Source: an uncultured Candidatus Saccharibacteria bacterium
GTDB lineage: Bacteria; Patescibacteriota; Saccharimonadia; Saccharimonadales; Saccharimonadaceae
Length of the DNA: 39,115 nucleotides
Direction of reading: 5' to 3'
Assembly (NCBI GenBank): GCA_948868795.1
Contig: CAQRDK010000010.1
Location: 1 to 39,115, forward strand
Below, piece after piece: positions 7,755 through 15,210 of this stretch. The stretch's first letter is position 1. Each line of letters starts with the position of its first letter. The notes beneath the pieces are model-generated. The model did no database searches and was not told the origin of the DNA. It saw only the letters and a list, made by a program, of their open reading frames with translations. Position numbers and translations under genes: made by a program.

Positions 7755-8953
7755 GCCAACCTCCTTCTCGGCTCACGCATCGTCCTCGCGCCTACATTAT
7801 TCGCGTTTTCTTTCTCTTCAGTCCTCGCTTCTCGGCTCGTGTAGCAAGAAAGTTGCAACGCTAGCCCTAGCGCCGCTGCCGTAAACAGCATACTTGTCCC
7901 ACCATAGCTGAGGAGCGGCAGCGTTATCCCGGTCAGCGGAACCAGCCCCGTCATTGACGCAATATTGATTACCACATGTGCCGTTGCCCACGCGAAAATC
8001 CCCACCACGACCAGCGACTCCTCCGTATCTTGCAAATGGTTCGCCGTCCGGAGCAACCTCATTAGTAACGCCGTGAAACACCCCACGATCGCCACCAGCC
8101 CCACGAATCCAAATGTCTCTCCCATCACCGCAAACACCGAATCATTAATCGACTCCGGCAAATACCCTGTCGCCTGCACGCTATTCCCAATCCCGACTCC
8201 GAACAGTCCGCCCGTCCCGATCGCAATCATCGCATTCTCAATATGATATGTATCGCTCGAATCTTCGCTATTAAAAGTCAAAAGCCGCTCAATCCGATGC
8301 GGCGAACTTATAATCGCCACCACCCCGCACGCCCCAATCACCCCTAGCGTCGCCAAGAAGTATTGTATCTTCACTCCGCTCATAAACAGCATCGCCAGAA
8401 TAATCGCCATCAAGCTCACGCCCGTCCCCAAGTCCTTCTGCACCACCACCACGAAAAACAGCGACAACCCGCTCACCACCGTAAACGGAACCCAAAAATC
8501 CAAGCTCGAAAGCTTCCCTTCCTTTTTTCGCTCCGCCATCAACCCCGCAAGATATAATACCAACCCAATCTTCAAAACTTCCGCCGGCTGGAAACTTAAA
8601 CTCCCAATCTCAAACCACCGGCAAGCCCCCAGCTCACACTTCGCCAAGCCACTTCCAATCATCGCCAAAAACGCCAACAGCGCCGACAGCCCCAGCCCTC
8701 CGAACATCACTACTTTTGAAAACTTCCGCATAAACTGATATGGCAGCTTAAACGCAATAATCAGTACAATCAGCGACAAAATCACATTTATCGCCTGCCG
8801 AATCACAAAATAATTCTCACTGTAATTCGACCCATAAGTCGCGTTCAGCACATTCACCCGCATCGGCCCAATCGCATAAATCACAATCAACCCAATCCCC
8901 AGCAAAACCACCGTCAGCGCCCCAATCGCCCGGTCGCTCTTATGCCTCCGCAT
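7751..8953 (-). CDS. ftsW: FtsW, SEDS-family septal peptidoglycan glycosyltransferase
   Basis: This 400-aa protein has ~10 hydrophobic segments and the SEDS signature near the C-terminus, VVINIASMTGLVPLTGITLPLLSYGGTS, here in pieces: GLVPLTGITLPLLSYGGTSM. FtsW polymerises lipid II together with its class B PBP partner, which here is the FtsI-like gene two genes upstream. It lies in the - strand run mraY-ftsW-murG, overlapping mraY by 14 nt and murG by 4 nt, so the three are one translation-coupled unit. FtsW and RodA cannot be separated by motif alone; the dcw context favours FtsW. Confidence 0.92.
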   Translation of the reverse strand: MRRHKSDRAIGALTVVLLGIGLIVIYAIGPMRVNVLNATYGSNYSENYFVIRQAINVILSLIVLIIAFKLPYQFMRKFSKVVMFGGLGLSALLAFLAMIGSGLAKCELGACRWFEIGSLSFQPAEVLKIGLVLYLAGLMAERKKEGKLSSLDFWVPFTVVSGLSLFFVVVVQKDLGTGVSLMAIILAMLFMSGVKIQYFLATLGVIGACGVVAIISSPHRIERLLTFNSEDSSDTYHIENAMIAIGTGGLFGVGIGNSVQATGYLPESINDSVFAVMGETFGFVGLVAIVGCFTALLMRLLRTANHLQDTEESLVVVGIFAWATAHVVINIASMTGLVPLTGITLPLLSYGGTSMLFTAAALGLALQLSCYTSREARTEEKENANNVGARTMREPRRRLA

Positions 8954-10022
8954 TCACCGTCTCCTCAATGTTATTCGCTCCCCGCGAAACATCTTTCGTC
9001 ACCCCGCCTTGCACCGCCAAAAACACCCCAATAATCGCAAACACCCCTGCAATCACCCAAAACCGCATCACGATTTTTGCCTCCCCCCAACCTTTCGCCT
9101 CCAGATGATGATGTATCGGCGCCGAAATCAACAACTTTTTATGAAAAACTTTCTTCCAAAAAATCTGTATCAGCGACGACCCCGCCTCCACCACAAACAC
9201 AATTCCGATAATTGGCAACAGGAAGAACGAATTCGTCATCATCGCCACCACCCCCAGCCCCGCACCAATTGCAAATGACCCCGTATCTCCCATCATAAAC
9301 CGCGCCGGCGGCACATTAAACCAAATATACGACAGTAGCCATCCCACCACCGTCAAGCAAAACCCCGCCAGCATCCACTGCCCCTGGAACAGCGCAATCA
9401 CCGCATACGCCCCGTACGCCATCACCGAAAGCCCTCCCGCCAGTCCATCCAACCCGTCCGAAATATTCACCGCATTCGACGTCGCCACCACCGCAAACGC
9501 GAAAATCAAAATCATCCCAATCGTCCCCACTTCCCAAATCCCCACAAACGGAATCTCAATCCCCGTCCACCCCAGCTTCACCGCAAACCACCACCCCATC
9601 AAAAGCCCCAGCGCCGTAATCATCGCAAATTTCACCGGCGCTCTGAGCCCCGCCGCGCCGCGTCCGTCCCCAAACACATTAATCACATCATCAATAAACC
9701 CAACAATACTTCCCCCGAGAAACCCGACCAGCGGCAGCCACGTCTGCTCCCGATTCATATTACAAATCGTCGTCACCAAAACCACCGCCACCACTCCGAC
9801 CATCCCCGCCATCGTCGGGAAATGCCGCTGGAACTTCTTCGCGTGCAACTTCGTCATCACCGGCAGTTTTTCCCCAGTCAAAGTTTCCTTCTTCTGCTTC
9901 TTCCAAAAGTGATACTTATACGCAAAAAAAGTATAAATCGGCGTGAGAAATGTCGCCAAGAAAAACGCCGACAGCGCCAGAAGTAATCCGTAAAAAGCCT
10001 CATTATTCAGTGTATCTGCCAT
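8940..10022 (-). CDS. mraY: MraY, phospho-MurNAc-pentapeptide transferase
   Basis: This 360-aa polytopic protein of the PNPT family transfers phospho-MurNAc-pentapeptide from the UDP carrier to undecaprenyl phosphate, making lipid I. Seen motifs are KFQRHFPTMAGMVG (near residue 62), the FIDDVINV Asp pair, NAVNISDGLDGLAGG with the catalytic Asp, MGDTGSFAIGAGLG and the APIHHHLE histidine loop. Length is normal. Upstream, TATAAT (10037-10042) in an extended TGA context and TATAGT (10030-10035) lie 14 and 7 nt before the ATG. The gene therefore seems to have its own promoter after the ftsI-mraY palindrome, with little or no leader and no Shine-Dalgarno site. Confidence 0.95.
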   Translation of the reverse strand: MADTLNNEAFYGLLLALSAFFLATFLTPIYTFFAYKYHFWKKQKKETLTGEKLPVMTKLHAKKFQRHFPTMAGMVGVVAVVLVTTICNMNREQTWLPLVGFLGGSIVGFIDDVINVFGDGRGAAGLRAPVKFAMITALGLLMGWWFAVKLGWTGIEIPFVGIWEVGTIGMILIFAFAVVATSNAVNISDGLDGLAGGLSVMAYGAYAVIALFQGQWMLAGFCLTVVGWLLSYIWFNVPPARFMMGDTGSFAIGAGLGVVAMMTNSFFLLPIIGIVFVVEAGSSLIQIFWKKVFHKKLLISAPIHHHLEAKGWGEAKIVMRFWVIAGVFAIIGVFLAVQGGVTKDVSRGANNIEETVNAEA

Positions 10023-10096
10023 AATATATACTATATATTATATCACAGATTGCCCCTAGACAACACTCGAAAGAACTTTTGCTAAACTCTTTCAGA

Positions 10097-10296
10097 GTGA
10101 AGCCAGCAGGACAGTAATCAAATGTGTTATATATGATGAGTGGAGATTTTGGTTTTTGCGAGGAGATCCGGAGTTACGACGAGGACGAGCGTGACGGCCC
10201 CGCAACGGCGGGCGTCGTCAACGCGCTCCGAACGAAGACCAAAATCTCCACTCATTAGAAATACCTATTCATTGATTACTGCCCTGCTGGCTTCAC
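10097..10296 (-). repeat. ~200-bp nested palindrome at the ftsI 3' end
   Basis: The outer arms 10097-10121 and 10272-10296 are inverted copies of 25 nt with one mismatch. The right arm contains the last codons and stop of ftsI. The inner arms 10136-10153 and 10238-10255 are perfect over 18 nt. Further inside, CGGAG (10169-10173) can pair with CTCCG (10226-10230), and shorter GC-rich stems fill the rest. The single outer mismatch becomes a G-U pair on the - strand RNA, so the likely form is a hairpin at the 3' end of the ftsI transcript. It may be a terminator/stabiliser or a MITE-like insertion. Confidence 0.7.
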
Positions 10297-12009
10297 CCGT
10301 AAATAATCCTGCACATAATTCTTAATCGCCGTAAACGTCGGCAACGCATGATTCTGCCCATCCGCCAACTTATTTTCCTCCCAAATCCTCACCATAATCA
10401 CATACTCCGGCAACTCCCCCTCCGTGCCGCCCGCCCCCACATAAGTCGCCCAAGTCTCGTCGAACGAATAAACTCCATCCTTAATCACCTGCGCCGTCCC
10501 CGTCTTCCCGCCGACATAAAACCCTTCCGGATCCGTCCCGTTCGCCCGCCACGCGCGTCGCGTCCCATACATCAATTCCCGAACCATCTCGCTCGTCTTC
10601 GCCGACACCGTCTGCCGCACCGGCTCCGGATCTTCATTCTTCACAAATTCCCCGTTCACCATCTTCCCTGCCACCACCGTCGGCGTATAATAATACCCGC
10701 CGTTCACAACCGACGCAATCGCCGCCGCAACCTGTATCATCGTCGTCTGCATATTCTGCCCAAACGTCATGTTCGCATACGTCGACGCCACCCCATATTC
10801 CACCTCATCCGGCGACAAAACCAGCCCCGTCGACTCAATCAGCTCAATCCCCGTCGCCTGCCCTAGCCCGAAATGATTGTAATAATAATCATACAACCGT
10901 TCCTCGCCTTGCCGCGTAATTTCCGTCTCGCTCCCACCCAGCCATCTCAACACTTGCGTCGACGCCGTGTTCAAAGAATAATTAAACGCCATCTGAATCG
11001 TCTGCTGCCCGAGCAAGAACGATTCCTGGCTCGCATTCCGAATCGGCCAACCATCCACCGTCGTTTCCCCGTAATTCGTCCACATCGTCTCCGGCGTAAT
11101 CAACCCATATTCCATCCCCGTCGCGAACGTAAAAGTCTTACACACGCTCGCCGGCTCGAACGCCTCCTCGACCACATGATTAATATACGCCGCCGCGCTC
11201 GTCACATTCCCATAATTTGCCGGATCATACCCCGGGTAATCCGCCATCGCCATCACCCGCCCCGAGTTCGGATCCAAAACCACCGCGCTCACGTTCGCAA
11301 ACCCCAGCTCCTTCGACTTCTGCTCCAGAATCTTCTCAATATTATATTGCATATTTCGGTCAATCGTCAGCACCACATCTTCCCCATCCACCGCCGGAGT
11401 TTTAATGTTATCATTCCCAATCGACAGCGCCACATTGTTAATATCTTTCACCGTTCGAAGCAGTCCGTCCTTCCCCGACAAAATCTCATTCAACGCCCCC
11501 TCAACCCCATACTGCCCAATCCCGTCCGCATTCACGAACCCGAGCAACGTCGACGCCAAAGTCCCCTCCGGGTACACCCGCTTCGTACTCGCCTGAAGCC
11601 ACACCCCTGCGAGATCCGCCTCCGCGACCTGCTCCGCCGCTCTCCGTTCAACATTCTTCCCCACAATATAATACCGCCGCGACTTGTCCGCAAACACATC
11701 GCCCCACTCCGCCACCCGCTTGTCCCCCAAAATCCCCGTCAGCTTCGCCTCTGCTTCTGCCTGATCCGTCACCATCGGGTCCACAATCACCGTATACACC
11801 GTCGCATTCATCACCACCGCCACCGGCTCATCCCCGTCCATCATATAAATCTCCCCCCGCTCCGCCTTCAAAACATTCTGCAAAGTCTGCTGCGCCGCCG
11901 CCTTCTCCACCCACTCATCATGCTGCACAATCTGAATAAAAAACAGCCGCACCAGAATCACCCCCATCACCGCCAGCAACCCCAACCTCAGCAACTTATT
12001 TCTGTTCAT
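10276..12009 (-). CDS. ftsI: FtsI-like class B penicillin-binding protein (septal transpeptidase)
   Basis: This 577-aa protein, counted from the chosen start, has a short cytoplasmic N-terminus, one membrane segment (LLRLGLLAVMGVILVRLFFI), a pedestal domain and a transpeptidase domain. The active-site motifs are SVCK with Ser288, a YSLNTAS SxN motif and KTGTAQ with Lys502. It crosslinks septal peptidoglycan with FtsW. No PASTA domain is present. The start at ATG 12009 (MNRNKLLRL) is preferred over an in-frame GTG at 12036: TATAAT lies at 12016-12021, exactly 6 nt before this ATG, so transcription would begin at the ATG itself and the upstream codons would not be transcribed. The 3' end forms one arm of the palindrome at 10097-10296. 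Confidence 0.9.
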   Translation of the reverse strand: MNRNKLLRLGLLAVMGVILVRLFFIQIVQHDEWVEKAAAQQTLQNVLKAERGEIYMMDGDEPVAVVMNATVYTVIVDPMVTDQAEAEAKLTGILGDKRVAEWGDVFADKSRRYYIVGKNVERRAAEQVAEADLAGVWLQASTKRVYPEGTLASTLLGFVNADGIGQYGVEGALNEILSGKDGLLRTVKDINNVALSIGNDNIKTPAVDGEDVVLTIDRNMQYNIEKILEQKSKELGFANVSAVVLDPNSGRVMAMADYPGYDPANYGNVTSAAAYINHVVEEAFEPASVCKTFTFATGMEYGLITPETMWTNYGETTVDGWPIRNASQESFLLGQQTIQMAFNYSLNTASTQVLRWLGGSETEITRQGEERLYDYYYNHFGLGQATGIELIESTGLVLSPDEVEYGVASTYANMTFGQNMQTTMIQVAAAIASVVNGGYYYTPTVVAGKMVNGEFVKNEDPEPVRQTVSAKTSEMVRELMYGTRRAWRANGTDPEGFYVGGKTGTAQVIKDGVYSFDETWATYVGAGGTEGELPEYVIMVRIWEENKLADGQNHALPTFTAIKNYVQDYLRVKPAGQ

Positions 12010-12015
12010 GCTTAT

Positions 12016-12021
12016 ATTATA
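12016..12021 (-). promoter_or_regulatory. -10 hexamer of ftsI, leaderless start
   Basis: TATAAT in the extended context TATGCTATAAT lies 6 nt before the ATG at 12009; no Shine-Dalgarno site is present. It is mirrored by a divergent promoter at 12032-12060. Confidence 0.6.
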
Positions 12022-12031
12022 GCATAACTTC

Positions 12032-12287
12032 TTCACAATCTAACTCACTTATGCTATAATAAAACCAAGATGAAGGTCATCTTAGGTGCTCGTAACTCGG
12101 GATTTCGACTACGATGTCATCCTTCTCGGCGAACTCCGCCCACGCAGCGCACCGAGAGAAGACACAACGCTTGACTTCGACCAAAATCCTGGCCGCAAGA
12201 ATTACCGCTTGGCATATCGTAGCGTGCGAGCTAATCGGGACACTACCCTCAAAAATCTTGCTCAGCCTCCGCTGGGCTAGATTTTTT
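12032..12287 (+). ncRNA. Autonomous ~220-nt structured RNA with own promoter and terminator
   Basis: The promoter is TTCACA (12032-12037), 17-nt spacer, TATAAT (12055-12060) in a TGCTATAAT context, so the RNA would begin near 12067. It ends at an intrinsic terminator: AAAATCT..CTCAGC (12252-12266) pairs with GCTGGG..AGATTTTTT (12271-12287). Inside, GCTCG pairs with CGAGC and CTACGAT with ATCGTAG over ~110 nt, closing a large domain, and CTTCTCGG faces CCGAGAGAAG. Small reading frames exist but none has a ribosome site or recognisable product. I find no SRP domain IV, tmRNA or RNase P signature; a 6S-like or lineage-specific RNA is possible. Confidence 0.6.
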
Positions 12288-12734
12288 GTAAAAATGATAT
12301 TTCAAGCTCTTAATCACATGCTTCCATATTCGCTCAAGTTCACCCGGAGCCACTTCGTCAATAAACTCTTCAATCCGTAAAGCATCCATAACTCTCGCCT
12401 GGCACAATATCAAAAACTCCGTCTCCCCCGCTACTACAATTTCATGATAACCTCGCCGAAGCTGCGGTTGAGATGTAATCGGAATTGCAAACAACATCCG
12501 CTCATTAAACTTCTCCAGCACCAAAACCGGACGCGTAAAGCGCTCACCTTTGCCAGTCTCTTCCGACCCAATTCCTGCCCCAATATTCGCCCAATATACC
12601 CCTCCGACATAAATGTCATCACGTCGCTCCCGTTTTTCTATTTCTTCCGCCACTCTCGCCCATCCCGCAAAATCTTCCGATAACTTCCCATGCTCTCCAG
12701 CGTAGCATATTTCACTAATTTTTACCAAGCACAA
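12249..12734 (-). CDS. PemK/MazF-like toxin-family protein inside the dcw cluster
   Basis: The 161-aa product has a helical N-terminal part (FAGWARVAEEIEKRERRDD) and a PemK/MazF-like core: IYVGGVYWANIGAGIGSEE, GKGERFTRPVLVLEKFN, FAIPITSQPQ and LILCQARVMDALRIEEF. This family includes ribosome-independent RNases and gyrase-targeting relatives; the N-terminally extended type is common in Patescibacteria. No antitoxin-like ORF is adjacent. The start is uncertain: TATAAT at 12780-12785 lies inside the longest frame, so that start (a TTG at 12800) is unlikely. TTG at 12734 has GGGAGG 7 nt upstream and is preferred. The 3' end runs through the terminator of the convergent RNA. It splits ftsL from ftsI. 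Confidence 0.7.
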   Translation of the reverse strand: MCLVKISEICYAGEHGKLSEDFAGWARVAEEIEKRERRDDIYVGGVYWANIGAGIGSEETGKGERFTRPVLVLEKFNERMLFAIPITSQPQLRRGYHEIVVAGETEFLILCQARVMDALRIEEFIDEVAPGELERIWKHVIKSLKYHFYKKSSPAEAEQDF

Positions 12735-12837
12735 GCACCATCCTCCCAGGCCATTTTCAAGCGCCTTCAAAAATCCGCCATTATACCACAAACCGCTCAA
12801 AACTTACAAGCACAAGCACGAAGAAAACTCAATGCGC

Positions 12838-12864
12838 AAAAATGGCGACACTCTTGCCGCCATT
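12838..12864 (-). terminator. Intrinsic terminator after ftsL
   Basis: On the - strand AATGGCG (12858-12864) pairs with CGCCATT (12841-12847) and a run of five T follows (12838-12842 region). It separates ftsL from the PemK-like gene, which has its own -10 at 12780-12785. Confidence 0.7.
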
Positions 12865-12933
12865 TCCAAAAACGCAAAAACACAAGAACCCTAAATCCCC
12901 GACACCGCCAATCCCCAAGTCCCCACAGACTTC

Positions 12934-13326
12934 CTACTCCGCATACCCCCCGACCGTCGCGTCCGACATGCTCGCCGCGACCGTGCTGTTCTCTGACGCT
13001 GCAATCGAAGTCAACCGCGCCTTCTCGACCGCGAGATCTTCCTTCTTCGCCTGCAAATCCGAAATCTCACTCTCAATTTCCGAAAGTTGATAATCATAGT
13101 TCGTCGCCTGCGTTCCCTGCGCGACATAAATTAGCCCCACAATCAGAACCAAAAGCCCCACAATCGCTGCATTCGAAATCGAACCCAAAGTCTTCGGCGT
13201 ATGCCGCACTGTATTATAATTCCTTGACCAGCCGTTCGCGCCCATCGCCTGCCGCGTCATATTCGACGCCGCCAAAGATGCCGACCGAGACGCCGCCCGT
13301 CGCGATGTATAAGTCTGTTGCTTCAT
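12934..13326 (-). CDS. ftsL: FtsL/DivIC-like division protein
   Basis: This 130-aa bitopic protein has a basic, Ser/Arg-rich cytoplasmic N-terminus (~48 residues), one membrane segment (AAIVGLLVLIVGLIYVAQ, residues ~53-70) and an extracytoplasmic coiled coil (YQLSEIESEISDLQAKKEDL and on). This is the layout of FtsL and DivIC, small septal proteins that pair with FtsQ and activate FtsW-FtsI. Sequence identity in this family is too low for a firm call; location between rsmH and ftsI, where ftsL normally sits, is the main support. Its ATG overlaps the TGA of a 29-aa ORF, so its translation may depend on that ORF. A terminator follows at 12838-12864. Confidence 0.7.
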   Translation of the reverse strand: MKQQTYTSRRAASRSASLAASNMTRQAMGANGWSRNYNTVRHTPKTLGSISNAAIVGLLVLIVGLIYVAQGTQATNYDYQLSEIESEISDLQAKKEDLAVEKARLTSIAASENSTVAASMSDATVGGYAE

Positions 13327-13412
13327 CGCCTACCCCCGCGAACTTCGGCAAACCCGCACGCCCCGAAGCTCCTGTATCCCCCGCCGTTCCCGGCCAATTT
13401 TATTTGTTTCAT
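13323..13412 (-). CDS. 29-aa ORF overlapping the ftsL start
   Basis: The ATG at 13412 has GAGG four to eight nt upstream, and the TGA (13323-13325) overlaps the ftsL ATG as ATGA. The product, MKQIKLAGNGGGYRSFG followed by ACGFAEVRGGRR, is Gly/Arg-rich and matches nothing I know. It may be a leader that couples ribosomes to ftsL, or a real small protein. Size and overlap are seen directly; function is unknown. Confidence 0.4.
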   Translation of the reverse strand: MKQIKLAGNGGGYRSFGACGFAEVRGGRR

Positions 13413-13470
13413 TTTTCCTCGCATTTTTATTTTTGTATAATTTCATCACAACTTACGCCCGCAAGCCGTC

Positions 13471-14045
13471 ACTTATCAGCATAAGTCACAACTCGCGACC
13501 GCAAATCAATTCTTAGACCGAGGAGTTTGCACGACAGAGCCATAAGTAATCGCGCACTCCCCGGGAAGGTCATGTATTTGGAAACACTCCGGTTTTTAAC
13601 TCTATAAAACCATTTTCCGTAGTCAGGTCGCCCCGACCATTTTCCGCGGCCAGGTCATCCTGGCCATTTTTGGTGAGCCCTTCGGCCCATGTCGCGAGAT
13701 GTTCACGCTGTCAGATACCTCCTCCGCACCCGCCGCCTAAACGCCGTAGCACGTCAGATTCCGCCTGAACATCCCGTGGATTTCGAAACGTCATTTTGCT
13801 AAAGAACATTTCATCTAAAACCAACCCGCCAGCGGCAAAATGCAACTTTCTAGATGCGTTGGGATAGCCGAAACCATCCCAACGCTCACCGCAGGCAATG
13901 CTCTTTCGAGCCAGAAACGGCTACCGCAGGCAATTTAGATTGATTTGCATCGCAGACCGGACGAACCAGTCCGCGATATTTTATGGTGGCAGAGCCAACC
14001 CGGACCAAGACCTCAGCCGAAGCATCCGTCGAGCCCTAGATCGAC
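13471..14045 (-). ncRNA. Large (~575 nt) structured RNA between rsmH and ftsL, family unknown
   Basis: The stretch has no plausible ORF but many stems: 14028-14045 (GTCGA/TCGAC), 13949-13977 (12 bp with UUCG loop), 13856-13885 (10 bp), CATTTTGC 13792-13799 with GCAAAATG 13835-13842, GATGTTCA 13698-13705 with TGAACATC 13766-13773, 13648-13665 (7 bp), 13522-13560 (11 bp) and 13471-13486 (6 bp). Several stems contain G-U pairs only when read on the - strand, which fixes the strand. ACCGCAGGCAAT occurs twice (13888, 13923). The 5' part slightly resembles a tmRNA start, but there is no T-arm, CCA end or tag ending in ALAA; RNase P and SRP signatures are also absent. Confidence 0.6.
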
Positions 14046-14073
14046 CCGCCCATGAATAACTAGCTTCCGCTAA

Positions 14074-14145
14074 TTATTTACCGAAGTTAACCTTAACCTT
14101 CTGTGCACGAGAACGGTTGCTGGTTACAATAATTTGACGTGGCAT
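14074..14145 (-). CDS. 23-aa basic small ORF upstream of the structured RNA
   Basis: The ORF has an excellent ribosome site (AAGGAGG, 8 nt before ATG 14145), better than most genes here, and encodes MPRQIIVTSNRSRAQKVKVN followed by FGK and TAA. It is strongly basic (Arg and Lys, no acidic residue). It lies 97 nt after the rsmH stop and ends ~30 nt before the structured RNA. It could be an RNA-binding peptide, a leader peptide or a control ORF. I do not recognise a homologue. Confidence 0.45.
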   Translation of the reverse strand: MPRQIIVTSNRSRAQKVKVNFGK

Positions 14146-14242
14146 AATTTTGCCTCCTTTTTGTTATTTTGTTTTTATTTTTATCAATTCCAAGCCCGCC
14201 GAAACACTAGCCTCTCGCCGCCAAACTCTAAGTTTCCACACT

Positions 14243-15118
14243 CTACAGTCTAACAGCAGCTCGAAGTTTCGCGCTCCTCGCTCTTGGGTTGATAAACAAC
14301 TCCTCATTTTCCGCAACCACCGGTTTCCGTGTCAGCACCTTCAACAATGATTCCTCGCCATGCGCCGAAGCTTCCTTCAGGTAATCCTTCACTAGCCGAT
14401 CCTCGAGACTATGAAAAGTAATCATCGCGACTCGCCCGCCCGGCTTCAAAATCCGTGGTAATAGTGGCAAAGTCCGCTCGATCTCTCCTAGCTCGTCATT
14501 CACGGCTATCCGAATCGCCTGGAAGATCCGCGTCGCCGGGTGCACCTTTCCGTGTCGCCCAAACTTCGCCAACGCTTCGCCCAGTTGCTTCGTCGACGTC
14601 CACGGTCTCCCGTGCACAATCGTCCGAGCCACCAGCTTCGCAAAGCCCGGTTTTTCCTCGCCATATTTCTCCAGAATCTCCGCCAGATCTGCCTCGCGCC
14701 ATTTATTCACGATCCGATCCGCAGTCAAATCCTGGGTCTGGTCCATCCTCATATCGAGCGGCCCATCCTTCGCGAAAGAAAACCCTCTTTCTGCCCTATC
14801 CAGTTGCGGAGAAGACACTCCAAAATCCATCAATATCATATCATAGGCGTTTCCACACTCAATTTCCTGTAGCACCGCATTATAAAAGTCTAAGTTCACG
14901 ATTCTCAACGGGTGACTCGCAAATTTCTCCCGTAGAATCTTCACCGCGTTCTCGTCTCGATCGACCAGCGTCGCTCCCTTATAATTCTGTGTTACATCCA
15001 AAATCTCGCTCGCGTGTCCCGCATATCCCGCCGTCAGGTCAAGATAACTCTCGCCTTCCTTCGGCTGCAAAACCCCGAGCACCTCTGATAATAATACAGG
15101 TTTATGAAGTTCTTCCAT
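14243..15118 (-). CDS. rsmH: RsmH (MraW), 16S rRNA C1402 N4-methyltransferase
   Basis: This 291-aa SAM-dependent enzyme methylates N4 of C1402 in 16S rRNA and is normally the first or second dcw gene. Seen motifs are HKPVLLSEVL at the N-terminus, YLDLTAGYAGHASEIL (SAM loop), MILMDFGVSSPQLD, RGFSFAKDGPLDMRMD, RIFQAIRIAVNDEL and VAMITFHSLEDRLVK. The start MEELHKPVL at 15118 is chosen because TATAAT (15125-15130) lies exactly 6 nt upstream, so the 12 codons upstream to 15154 would not be transcribed. No mraZ gene lies upstream. No Shine-Dalgarno site is present, fitting a leaderless message. Confidence 0.95.
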   Translation of the reverse strand: MEELHKPVLLSEVLGVLQPKEGESYLDLTAGYAGHASEILDVTQNYKGATLVDRDENAVKILREKFASHPLRIVNLDFYNAVLQEIECGNAYDMILMDFGVSSPQLDRAERGFSFAKDGPLDMRMDQTQDLTADRIVNKWREADLAEILEKYGEEKPGFAKLVARTIVHGRPWTSTKQLGEALAKFGRHGKVHPATRIFQAIRIAVNDELGEIERTLPLLPRILKPGGRVAMITFHSLEDRLVKDYLKEASAHGEESLLKVLTRKPVVAENEELFINPRARSAKLRAAVRL

Positions 15119-15124
15119 GTTATA

Positions 15125-15130
15125 ATTATA
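15125..15130 (-). promoter_or_regulatory. -10 hexamer of rsmH, leaderless start
   Basis: TATAAT lies 6 nt before the ATG at 15118. The -35 is poor. Confidence 0.55.
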
Positions 15131-15210
15131 CACTACGCGTTCGACTTTCGCCACTTCCGCGCGCCTCCCGGCAAAAGCCGTTCAGCTACATAATCATAAC
15201 TTTTACTTTT

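Noticed and set aside
10133..10258. 41-codon open frame through the palindrome
   Set aside because: It has no ribosome site and its ends are the inverted-repeat arms; the openness follows from the hairpin sequence.
12086..12280. 64-aa ORF in the RNA at 12067-12287
   Set aside because: No ribosome site, no known domain, and it overlaps the internal stems and terminator of a better supported RNA.
13471..14045. tmRNA or RNase P RNA
   Set aside because: The 5' end faintly resembles a tmRNA start, but there is no T-arm, CCA end or ALAA-type tag. The GGAAAGTCC-type RNase P core and ACAGAA block are missing on both strands.
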